Origin: CBDBCU01 sp965203435 | Lineage (GTDB): Bacteria > Chloroflexota > Dehalococcoidia > Lucifugimonadales > UBA3495 | Direction of reading: 5' to 3' | Length of the DNA: 64,000 nt | Assembly: GCA_965203435.1 (NCBI GenBank) | Contig: CBDBCU010000003.1 | Location: forward strand, 248,001 to 312,000 | Shown here: positions 8,595 to 15,053 of the stretch, piece after piece | Layout of the letters: every line of letters starts with the position of its first letter | Position numbering within the stretch: position 1 is the stretch's first letter | Notes under the pieces: generated by a model | What the model was told of the DNA's origin: nothing | The model's input: the letters and a program-made list of their open reading frames with translations, nothing else | Database searches by the model: none | Made by a program: the position numbers and the translations under genes

Positions 8595-8873
8595 ATGGAA
8601 ATCAACTTGCCGCCGGAAGTGGCGGAAATGCTGAACCGAAAGTTGGCCTCCGGGTTCTACGCCTCGGCCAGCGATGCCATTGCCTGGGCACTGCTGGCGT
8701 TGGACGATTGCGAAACCTGGCATGACCAGAACACCGACATTGAGGACCTGCGGCAGTTCATTCAAGCGGGCATCGCCAGCGGACGGTCCGAAACTACCCC
8801 GGAACAGCTTTTTGCCGAGCTGCGGGCAAAATCGGCGGCCCGGCCCGGCGGCGAAAGGGTCCCGGCCGTATGA
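8595..8873 (+). CDS. ParD-like antitoxin, copy 2 of 4
   Basis: A 92-aa protein starting MEINLPPEVAEMLNRKLASG, followed by YASASDAIAWALLALDDCE, matching the ParD pattern. It is preceded by the repeated leader CCGGCAACTTTAGACAGGGGG. Its C-terminal half (from about residue 45) would be the toxin-wrapping segment and differs from the other copies. The DNA just downstream (8892-8930) equals the end of the ParE gene, so a toxin gene probably once followed it. Confidence 0.72.
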   Translation: MEINLPPEVAEMLNRKLASGFYASASDAIAWALLALDDCETWHDQNTDIEDLRQFIQAGIASGRSETTPEQLFAELRAKSAARPGGERVPAV

Positions 8874-8891
8874 ACCGCCGTATCTTTTTCA

Positions 8892-8930
8892 TCCGCCGCC
8901 TTTTCCGCTAATTCCCCATTGTCGGAAACC
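8892..8930 (+). pseudogene. Relic of a ParE gene tail
   Basis: These 39 bases are identical to 9506-9544, which hold the last codons of the intact ParE gene, its TAA stop and the start of the leader to the next antitoxin. Here no ParE body precedes them. The simplest reading is that a ParD-ParE unit was duplicated and all but the toxin tail was later deleted. Confidence 0.6.
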
Positions 8931-8958
8931 GGGAAACCTTTAGACAGGGGGGCAACCT

Positions 8959-9228
8959 ATGGAAATCACCTTGCCGCCGGAAGTGGCGCAAATGCTCCAG
9001 CGCAAGATTGCGTCCGGGGAATATCCTTCCGCCAGTGATGCCATTGCTATGGCCCTGCTGATCTTGGACGATTGGGAAATCTGGTCTGACCAAAACAGCG
9101 ACGCGGCGGAATTGCGGCGGTTAGTTCAGGAAGCCCTGGATGACCCCGGCCCGGCCGTCTCCGGCAAAGAATTCTTTGCCCAATTGCGGGAGGAAATGGC
9201 GGCCGCCCAGCATAGGGGCGGCGCGTAA
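8959..9228 (+). CDS. parD: ParD-like antitoxin, copy 3, partner of ParE
   Basis: An 89-aa antitoxin starting MEITLPPEVAQMLQRKIASG, then PSASDAIAMALLILDDWE. It binds DNA through the N-terminal ribbon-helix-helix region and is expected to neutralise ParE through its C-terminal half. Only 6 nt separate its stop from the ParE start, the classic antitoxin-toxin operon order, so this is the likely cognate copy. Expression is normally autoregulated by the complex. Confidence 0.82.
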   Translation: MEITLPPEVAQMLQRKIASGEYPSASDAIAMALLILDDWEIWSDQNSDAAELRRLVQEALDDPGPAVSGKEFFAQLREEMAAAQHRGGA

Positions 9229-9234
9229 TCCGCA

Positions 9235-9525
9235 ATGGGCGACTATTTCCTCGAGCCGCGGGCGCAGCGGGATGTCCGAGATATTCGAGAGTTTATCTCC
9301 GACTCCAGCCCGGCCGCGGCCCGCCGCGTTATGGAGCGGCTGGAACAGGTTTTCAGCAACTTGGCGGATAACCCTTTTCTGGGACGGGAACGGCCGGATT
9401 TGGGGACGGACCTGCGCGGCTTTCCGGCCATAGGCTATATCATCATCTATCGCCCGTCGGTATCCGGGGTGGAAATAATGCGGGTAGTGCGCGGCTCCCG
9501 GGACCTCCGCCGCCTTTTCCGCTAA
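9235..9525 (+). CDS. parE: ParE/RelE-family toxin
   Basis: A 96-aa toxin of the ParE type, whose relatives poison DNA gyrase. The sequence opens GDYFLEPRAQRDVRDIREFI and contains NPFLGRERPDLGTDLRGFPA and YIIIYRPS, followed by IMRVVRGSRDLRRLF at the end, all typical of the family. It overlaps nothing and follows antitoxin copy 3 by 6 nt. It is the only toxin in an array of four antitoxin genes. RelE-type ribosome-dependent cleavage cannot be excluded, but the sequence reads as ParE. Confidence 0.85.
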   Translation: MGDYFLEPRAQRDVRDIREFISDSSPAAARRVMERLEQVFSNLADNPFLGRERPDLGTDLRGFPAIGYIIIYRPSVSGVEIMRVVRGSRDLRRLFR

Positions 9526-9573
9526 TTCCCCATTGTCGGAAACCCGGCAACTTTTAGACCAAGGGGGCAATCT

Positions 9574-9828
9574 ATGGAAATCAACTTGCCGCCGGAAGTG
9601 GCGGAAATGCTCCAACGCAAGATTGCGGCCGGGGAATATCATTCGGTCAGCGATGCCATTGCTATGGCCCTGCTGGCTTTGGATTCCTGGGAGGAGCTGG
9701 AAGCGGAATACTTTACTCCCGGCTATCTGCGGCAGAAGTTTCAGGCGGCCCGGGAGCAGCCGGCCCCCCGCATTCCCTGGCCGGAGTTTTTTGACGCCGA
9801 ACTTTCGCCGCCGGTTAAACCCGGCTAA
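9574..9828 (+). CDS. ParD-like antitoxin, copy 4 of 4
   Basis: An 84-aa antitoxin starting MEINLPPEVAEMLQRKIAAG, then HSVSDAIAMALLALDSWEEL. The leader and first 60 codons are almost the same as copy 3 in DNA, showing recent duplication, while the C-terminal half differs (YFTPGYLRQKFQAAREQ). It lies 48 nt downstream of ParE and has no toxin of its own. It might protect against other toxins or act as a spare antitoxin. Confidence 0.75.
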   Translation: MEINLPPEVAEMLQRKIAAGEYHSVSDAIAMALLALDSWEELEAEYFTPGYLRQKFQAAREQPAPRIPWPEFFDAELSPPVKPG

Positions 9829-9899
9829 TCCGGCTAATCCCGGCTTGCAACAGTCCGGCCGGGTAGAAATTGCCCGGCCGCTACCGTTACAAGCCCCCC

Positions 9900-11384
9900 C
9901 TACAAGCCGGTCAATTCCAGCGTAGTCACTTCCCGGGTGGAAAAATCGGCTACCCGGAGGCAGTGGTTGTTGGTGTCGGCGATGTAGAGTTTGCCGTCCG
10001 CGATGCTGAGGCCGCCGGGTTCGGCAAAGGCCGCCGCCGGGCCGGGGCCGTCGCGATGGCCGGCCCGACCACTGCCCAGCAGCGTAACCGCCGTGCGCTG
10101 CGCCGGGTCAATCACCTTGATTTTGTGATTGTAGGTGTCGGCTACATACAGCATCCCGTCATGCCAAGCCACCCCCAGGGGATGCTGCAAGCGGACATGA
10201 TGCCCCGCGCCGTCAAAATCCCCGAACTCAAAGAGGCCCAGGCCCACGATAGTGCGTACCCGTCCGTTGGGGGCCAAATCCGCCGAGCGGATGGCGCTGG
10301 TTTCGCTGTCGGCAAAGTAAAGGCGGTTGCCGTCAGTGGCAATGCCGCTGGGCTGGGCCAGGTTAGCCCCGGCCAGGCCGCCATCGGTGATGTTTTCCGC
10401 CCCGGAGCCGGCATAGGGGCCGATTTCCCCATCGGCCAAGGTCAGCAGCCAAAGCTGATGGCAGCCGGCCATAGCGATATAGAGTTTGTGGTCGTGATGC
10501 GCCACATCCCAGGGGGAGTTGAGTTCCACCGTGGGGCCGGGGCCGAAACTGCTGCGCCGCATTCCCTGATTGCCGTTGCCGGCCAGGGTCTTTACCGCGC
10601 CGGCGGCCAGGTCAATTTGCCGAAGGGCGTGGTTTTCGGTATCGGCCACATACAGAGTTTCCCCGGCCCGGGCGATGCCTTGGGGATGATTGAATTGGGC
10701 CGCGGCAAAATCGCCATCGGCCAAGCCCTCAATCCCGGAACCGATAACCTGCAGGACCGCGCCATCCAGCCCGGCTACTACGATGCGGTTATGATTGGAA
10801 TCGGCGATAAAGAGGCGGCCGCCCTCCCCATCGGCCAGTACCTTGCCGGGGAAAGACAAGGCGGTTTCCGCGGCCGGCGGCCGGGTGTAGGCTATGGGCT
10901 GCCGATCCAGCAGCCCCAAGCCGTCGAACTCCGCGACCATCCGATCCAGCAGCCGATCCAGGTCCGCGTAGGCCAGCTCGCCCTCATGCTTGCCGATGAC
11001 CTTGCCCTCCGGGTCAATGAACATCAGGGTAGGCCAGGCCCGGCAGGCGTATTCCTGCCAGACCCGAAAATCGGCGTCATTGACGACGGGATGTTCCAGT
11101 TCCAGGCGGCGCACCGCCTGATGCAGGTTTTCCCCGTCCTTTTCGTTAGGGAACTTGGCCGAATGGACGCCCAGGACCATCAGCTCGGCGGCGTACTTGC
11201 GCTCCAGTTTCCGCAACTGCGGAAAGATGTGCATACAGTTGATTCAACAGTAGGTCCAGAAGTCCAGCAGCACAATCTTGCCGCGCAACTCGTGCAGGGT
11301 CAGGGGGCGGTCGGTGTTGACCCACTCCAGCCCGGCGGGAAACTCCGGCGCCTTAACCTTGCCGGCAAAGGTCCTGCTCGTCAT
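9900..11384 (-). CDS. Thioredoxin-NHL repeat protein with in-frame UGA (probable selenoprotein)
   Basis: A 494-residue protein if UGA at 11246-11244 is read as Sec (residue 47). ATG 11384 follows a GAGAGGT ribosome site. The N-terminal thioredoxin domain reads LLDFWTYC-U-INC-MHIFPQL; homologues such as NHLRC2 have CCINC there, so U replaces the first Cys of the redox CxxC pair. The family signature VLGVHSAKFPNEKD and the WPTLMFIDPEGKV strand follow. From about residue 170, NHL/beta-propeller repeats (VLADGEGGRLFIADSNHNRI, LYVADTENHALRQIDLA and others) continue to the end. Both halves are in one frame and both are conserved in character, arguing against a decayed gene. It is expected to act in thiol redox chemistry; the substrate is unknown. 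A plain nonsense change or a read error is the alternative. Confidence 0.82.
11208..11225 (-). promoter_or_regulatory. SECIS-like hairpin after the UGA
   Basis: Counting from the UGA on the minus strand, 18 nt separate it from a perfect 7-bp stem, UUUCCGC with GCGGAAA, closed by the loop AGUU. The loop is 25 nt from the UGA and has G in its second position. Bacterial SECIS elements are short stem-loops just downstream of the UGA with an early G in the loop, so the geometry fits. The stem lies inside the coding sequence (residues IFPQLRK). Confidence 0.65.
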
Positions 11385-11424
11385 AGCGTACCTCTCTATC
11401 GGGTCGATCGGATGTAGGCGGCTG

Positions 11425-11620
11425 GCCCCGGCCCTGCCTATCCGTTCATCCTTCAACGGAGTTCAGGATGAACGGATTCGGATATGTAGGCGATAGCCGG
11501 CCCTTCCCTATCCGTTCATCCTTCAACGGAGTTCAGGATGAGCGGATTCGGATGTAGGCGGATAGCCGGCCCTTCCCTATCCGTTCATCCTGAACTTCGT
11601 TGAAGGATGGGCGGATAAGG
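11425..11620. repeat. Three R2 palindromes in tandem
   Basis: Three copies of a palindrome of the type TCCGTTCATCCTTCAAC...GTTCAGGATGA.CGGA occur about 73 bp apart, each followed by a segment reading GATGTAGGCG.TAGCCGGCC. The third copy is inverted in its core (GAACTTCGTTGAAGG). The array fills the gap between the thioredoxin-NHL gene and the next minus-strand gene. No gene is seen in it. Confidence 0.7.
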
Positions 11621-11652
11621 CCGGGCCGGCGGTTTGCCCACCTACGGGCCGT

Positions 11653-12177
11653 CTAGCGCGGCGGGGCCTCCTCAAAGGCCAGGGTCGCGTGGCGGAAAAA
11701 TATGGAACCGACCGGGTCGCCCAGGGGGGCGTTGGCAACCAGCACGGCAATCAGATGTTGCCCGCCGGGTTCCGCCGGATCCTGCACCAGCACCCGCTTG
11801 GCGGTGTTGTTGCCGGTGATGACGCCGATGTCCCGGTTAATGGCCCCGTCCACATAGACCTCGCCGTAGTTGTCGACATTGCACTCGAAATAGACCCGGT
11901 TGCCGGCCACCGCCTGCCCCTTGACCGTCTCGGGCATGGTGAAAGCCAAGCGATACCAGGCAAAGGTAAAGCCGACGGAAAGCCGTTCCTGAATGGATTC
12001 CGGCTGTTCCCACCCGGAGTCGTCATAGTCCGGCAACCGGGCGGCCACGCCGCGCATTTCCGCCACCAGGCCCTGATTGGGTTCGCCGGGTACCATTCCC
12101 ATAGCCCGCCGCCAGCCGGCGGCACCCAGGGCCTGCCGGTCGGCCGGGTTGTCCAAGTCCAGGGATACTCTTGCCAT
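11653..12177 (-). CDS. Jelly-roll-like protein of unknown function
   Basis: A 174-aa protein. The ATG at 12177 follows a perfect AAGGAGGA site; longer in-frame starts lack one. It contains WYRLAFTMPETVKG, NRVYFECNVDNYGEVYVDGA and a GGQHLIAVLVAN strand, which resemble the galactose-binding/jelly-roll domains that precede many glycoside hydrolases. No signal peptide and no catalytic residues are evident. It follows the dienelactone hydrolase gene by 103 nt on the same strand and may share its transcript. Confidence 0.6.
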   Translation of the reverse strand: MARVSLDLDNPADRQALGAAGWRRAMGMVPGEPNQGLVAEMRGVAARLPDYDDSGWEQPESIQERLSVGFTFAWYRLAFTMPETVKGQAVAGNRVYFECNVDNYGEVYVDGAINRDIGVITGNNTAKRVLVQDPAEPGGQHLIAVLVANAPLGDPVGSIFFRHATLAFEEAPPR

Positions 12178-12280
12178 TGCTTTGTCCTCCTTGTTTGCTT
12201 GCCGGTGTAGCGGCGGAAGTATTGCGCCCGGAGCTACGGATAGACCGGGCGCAACCGGCGCCCTTGGGAGAAAACGCCGG

Positions 12281-12994
12281 TCATCCCAGTTGGGCGGCGA
12301 AAAATTCCAGGGTGCGCGGCCAGGAGGCATCGGCAGCGGCCTGCTGATACCGCCCGGCGGTAAAGTCCATAAAGGCGTGGTCGGCCCCGGGATAGGTATA
12401 GAACTGATGCGCCTTGCCCAGCCGGGTCAGTTCGGCATCCAGTTTCCGCAAATCCTCTTGGGAGGGATTTTCGTCCACCTCGCCGAAGTGGAACAGCATC
12501 GGGCAGTTGATCCCGGCGGCCAGGGCAAAGGGAGCGGTTTCCCCGGCCCCCCAAGGTACCATCAGATTGCCGCCATAGTAGGGTACCAGGGCCTTGAAGT
12601 GGGGATTGACCGCCGCGCCCAGCCAGGCCACCCGGCCGCCCATGCAAAAGCCGGTGATGCCCAGTTTTTCGCCGTCAATGGCCGGATGATTCCGCAGGAA
12701 GTCCACCGTGGCGTTAATGTCGGCGATGATGTCCGGATCGCTCAGCACATCCCAGGGCCGGGGGCGCGGGTCGGCGTTCAGAGTGGAGTCGGGGATCCGG
12801 TGGTACAGATTGGGGGCGACCGCCGCATAGCCGGCCTCGGCCAGGCGGTCGCAGATGGTCTGAATGAATTGGTCCACGCCGCCGCCGTGCTGACTGACCA
12901 CCACGGCCGCAAAGGGGCCGGAGCCGCGGGGAACGCTGGCGTACAAGTCCATATCCGCGCCGTTCACGGACACTTTTTCCCAGAAAGAGGGCAT
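12281..12994 (-). CDS. Dienelactone hydrolase family protein
   Basis: An alpha/beta hydrolase of 237 aa. ATG 12994 follows GGGAGGTGG. The nucleophile cysteine sits in LGITGFCMGGRVAWLGAA, the acidic member is in FHFGEVDENPS and the histidine in YPGADHAFMD, giving the Cys-Asp-His triad of carboxymethylenebutenolidase-type enzymes. QHGGGVDQFIQTICDRLAEAGYAAVAPNLYHR is the usual early core. Its substrate may be a lactone or an ester; no aromatic-degradation genes lie nearby, so the classical pathway role is not supported by context. Confidence 0.85.
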   Translation of the reverse strand: MPSFWEKVSVNGADMDLYASVPRGSGPFAAVVVSQHGGGVDQFIQTICDRLAEAGYAAVAPNLYHRIPDSTLNADPRPRPWDVLSDPDIIADINATVDFLRNHPAIDGEKLGITGFCMGGRVAWLGAAVNPHFKALVPYYGGNLMVPWGAGETAPFALAAGINCPMLFHFGEVDENPSQEDLRKLDAELTRLGKAHQFYTYPGADHAFMDFTAGRYQQAAADASWPRTLEFFAAQLG

Positions 12995-13103
12995 AACAAG
13001 ACCACCTCCCGTTTCAGTTAAAGGCATTATAGCAGATATGGGGGGATTTGGCACCTTTTGCTCCGGGGATGCCGGGCAAGGGCATATACCGATACCCCCC
13101 GCT

Positions 13104-13345
13104 GTCGTCATTCCCGCGCCAGCGGGAATCCCGACGGTACTGCCTTATGATGGTATTGGCGGCTCCCCTACCGTCCTTCCCGCGTAAGCGGGAATCCCGA
13201 CGGTACTGCCTTATGATGGTATTGGCGGCTCCCCTACCGTCATTCCCGCGTAAGCGGGAATCCCGACGGTACTGCTGTATGATGCCGCAGTCTTGGCCAG
13301 ACACCGCGGGATTCCCGCTTACGCGGGAATGACGGTAACGGGCGG
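13104..13345. repeat. R1 palindromes: 66-bp tandem repeat plus inverted copy
   Basis: Nearly three copies of a 66-bp unit (TTCCCGCG starts at 13111, 13177 and 13243) each carry the R1 hairpin ATTCCCGCGTAAGCGGGAAT. An inverted copy follows at about 13306-13336. An R2 palindrome lies at 13358-13386. This fills the 405-bp gap between the hydrolase and the aminotransferase genes; no protein gene is credible there. The unit length is divisible by three, which creates a false repetitive open frame. Confidence 0.8.
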
Positions 13346-13400
13346 CCGCCGCCCCATCCGCTCATCCTGAACTTGTTGAAGGATGAAATGCCCCCCTTTG

Positions 13401-14735
13401 CTACACCATCCCCTCCTCCCGCACGGCGGCCAGGGATTTTTCTACGGCGGCCAGGGTCTGGTCAATGTCGGTTTCGGTGTGGGCGGCGGACACCAGGAAA
13501 GAGTCCCGGCCCATAATGTCGATGCCGTTGTTTTGCATACTGCGTTTCAGGGCGGTAACGGCCGGGCGGCCGAGGGCGGCTTTGATTTCCGAATGGGGCA
13601 TCCGGGCCAGCTCCTGGTCGCTGGCGCAGTCGGCCAATACCAGATGAATCATTGACGCAATGCCGTGGGCGTAGCCGGCCACTTCCATTTTGCCCAGGAC
13701 CTCGTTCAAGCCCCGTTTCAGCCGGGCCGCCATTGCATCGGCCTGCTGATTGACCGGCTGGCTGGCAATCAGTTCCAGGCAGGTGGCCCCGGCGACGGCG
13801 GACAGGGGATTGGCGTTAAAGGTGCCGGGATGATAAACCCGCTGGCGGTTGTCCCATTCCGGGTCGCCGCGATGGGCAATCATATCCACGATTTCCGCCT
13901 TGCCGCCGACGGCCCCGCCGGGCAACGCCCCGGCCACGATTTTAGCCATCGTGGTCAAATCCGGGCTAATGCCATACAAGACCTGCGCCCCGCCCGTCGA
14001 GGCCCGGAAACCGGTGACCACTTCGTCGAAAATCAGCACGACCCCGTGTTGGGCGGTCAATTCCCGCACGCCCCGCAGGTAGTTGGGAACATCAAAGGGC
14101 AGCTGGCCGTAGTGGGCGCCGGTCGGCTCCAGAATCAGGGCGGCGATATTGGCGTCCCGGTTCAAGGCATCCGCTACGGCGTCCAGATCGCCGGAGGGGA
14201 CGATGACCATACTGCCCCAACTTTCTTGCGGCACCCCCGGGGCGGGGCGGTCGGAGCCGGCCATAGCGTAGTCGTGCCAGCCGTGGAAGTGGTCTTGCAG
14301 CTTGATAACCTTGTCCTTGCCGGTGTAGGCCCGGGCCAGGCGCATCGCCATCAGGGTGGCCTCGGTGCCGGAGCTGTGGAAACGCACCTTTTCCACCGAC
14401 GGCATCAGGGCTTGGATGGCCTGAGCCCAGCGCAGTTCCTCGTCGGTGCAGGCCCCCAGATGGGTGCCGCGGGTAATCTGCTCGGCCACGGCGGCGGCGA
14501 TGGCCGGATGGGAATGGCCCAGCAGCAGGGCGCCATGGCCGGAAACATAGTCAATAAACTCGTTGCCGTCCACATCCCACTTGCGGGAGCCGACGCCGTG
14601 GGTCAGATACAGGGGAAAGGGCTGGGCGTAGCGGTTATCGTGGGTAACGCCGCCGGGAAAAACCTGGGTCGCCGCCGCGTACCGCTGGGCCGAACCGGGA
14701 TGTTGGGCAATGTATTCCTCGAGGATGGTAGGCAT
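13401..14735 (-). CDS. HemL-like class III aminotransferase
   Basis: PLP-dependent enzyme of 444 aa related to glutamate-1-semialdehyde 2,1-aminomutase. ATG 14735 follows GGAGGG. The core shows FPGGVTHDNRY, YVSGHGALLLGHSHPAI, KVRFHSSGTEATLMAMRLAR, LIFDEVVTGFR and the PLP lysine in LTTMAKIVAGALPGGAVGG. The family includes true heme enzymes and catabolic or biosynthetic relatives. No other heme gene is near, so a general aminotransferase/aminomutase is as likely as HemL. Confidence 0.82.
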   Translation of the reverse strand: MPTILEEYIAQHPGSAQRYAAATQVFPGGVTHDNRYAQPFPLYLTHGVGSRKWDVDGNEFIDYVSGHGALLLGHSHPAIAAAVAEQITRGTHLGACTDEELRWAQAIQALMPSVEKVRFHSSGTEATLMAMRLARAYTGKDKVIKLQDHFHGWHDYAMAGSDRPAPGVPQESWGSMVIVPSGDLDAVADALNRDANIAALILEPTGAHYGQLPFDVPNYLRGVRELTAQHGVVLIFDEVVTGFRASTGGAQVLYGISPDLTTMAKIVAGALPGGAVGGKAEIVDMIAHRGDPEWDNRQRVYHPGTFNANPLSAVAGATCLELIASQPVNQQADAMAARLKRGLNEVLGKMEVAGYAHGIASMIHLVLADCASDQELARMPHSEIKAALGRPAVTALKRSMQNNGIDIMGRDSFLVSAAHTETDIDQTLAAVEKSLAAVREEGMV

Positions 14736-14869
14736 AATCTTTCCCTCCGGCAACCGATTTATCCCCTATCATATACCATAAGGCAAGGGATAGAAACCGG
14801 CGGTTTTGCTTTTGCCGGGGCCAGGGGCTATAGCAAACCTTCCTTCCCGCCCCGGCGGGGCTACCACCT

Positions 14870-15030
14870 GCCCGCTTATCCTGAACTTGTTGAAGGATAG
14901 CCGGCGCCGACAAGGAAAATCTCGAGGAATCTGAAAATCTTGCCGGCCATCCTTCAACAAGTTCAGGATAAGCGGATTTATGGATTCCCGCCGGCGCGGG
15001 AAGGACGGTAGGTGCGGCGGGAAGGACGGT
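14870..15030. repeat. R2 and R1 palindromes upstream of GT-C gene A
   Basis: Two R2 palindromes in opposite orientation (about 14878-14902 and 14945-14972) flank a 40-bp segment, followed by an R1-derived stretch (CGCCGGCGCGGGAAGGACGG, 14990-15030). They occupy the 318-bp divergent gap between the aminotransferase and the first GT-C gene, ending just before its promoter. Confidence 0.65.
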
Positions 15031-15037
15031 TGCTGTA

Positions 15038-15046
15038 TGCTATAAT
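15038..15046 (+). promoter_or_regulatory. Extended -10 promoter, GT-C gene A (leaderless)
   Basis: TGC-TATAAT with the hexamer at 15041-15046. Seven bases separate it from the ATG at 15054, so transcription would begin at or next to the start codon. There is no Shine-Dalgarno. The same arrangement precedes all four paralogs. Confidence 0.7.
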
Positions 15047-15053
15047 CCCGCCT

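Noticed and set aside
9870..11417. A 515-aa plus-strand open frame
   Set aside because: It lies opposite the thioredoxin-NHL gene, whose strand shows clear domain signatures. High G+C produces long antisense frames.
11244..11456. The thioredoxin and NHL parts as two genes or a pseudogene with a nonsense mutation
   Set aside because: The stop is UGA exactly at a redox cysteine, both sides are in one frame and well preserved, and the second part has no ribosome site at its first ATG (11234). A SECIS-like hairpin follows. A read error remains possible and is stated as the alternative.
12077..13021. A plus-strand frame of 314 aa
   Set aside because: Antisense to the dienelactone hydrolase and the jelly-roll-like gene, both with strong ribosome sites.
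13014..13304. A repetitive 96-aa open frame (GRGAANTIIRQYRRDSRLRG units)
   Set aside because: It is produced by the 66-bp R1 tandem repeat, whose length is divisible by three. It has no ribosome site and consists only of repeat DNA.
13104..13345. A CRISPR array
   Set aside because: The repeats are hairpins of the dispersed R1 family and the segments between them are also repeated, not unique spacers. No cas gene is present.
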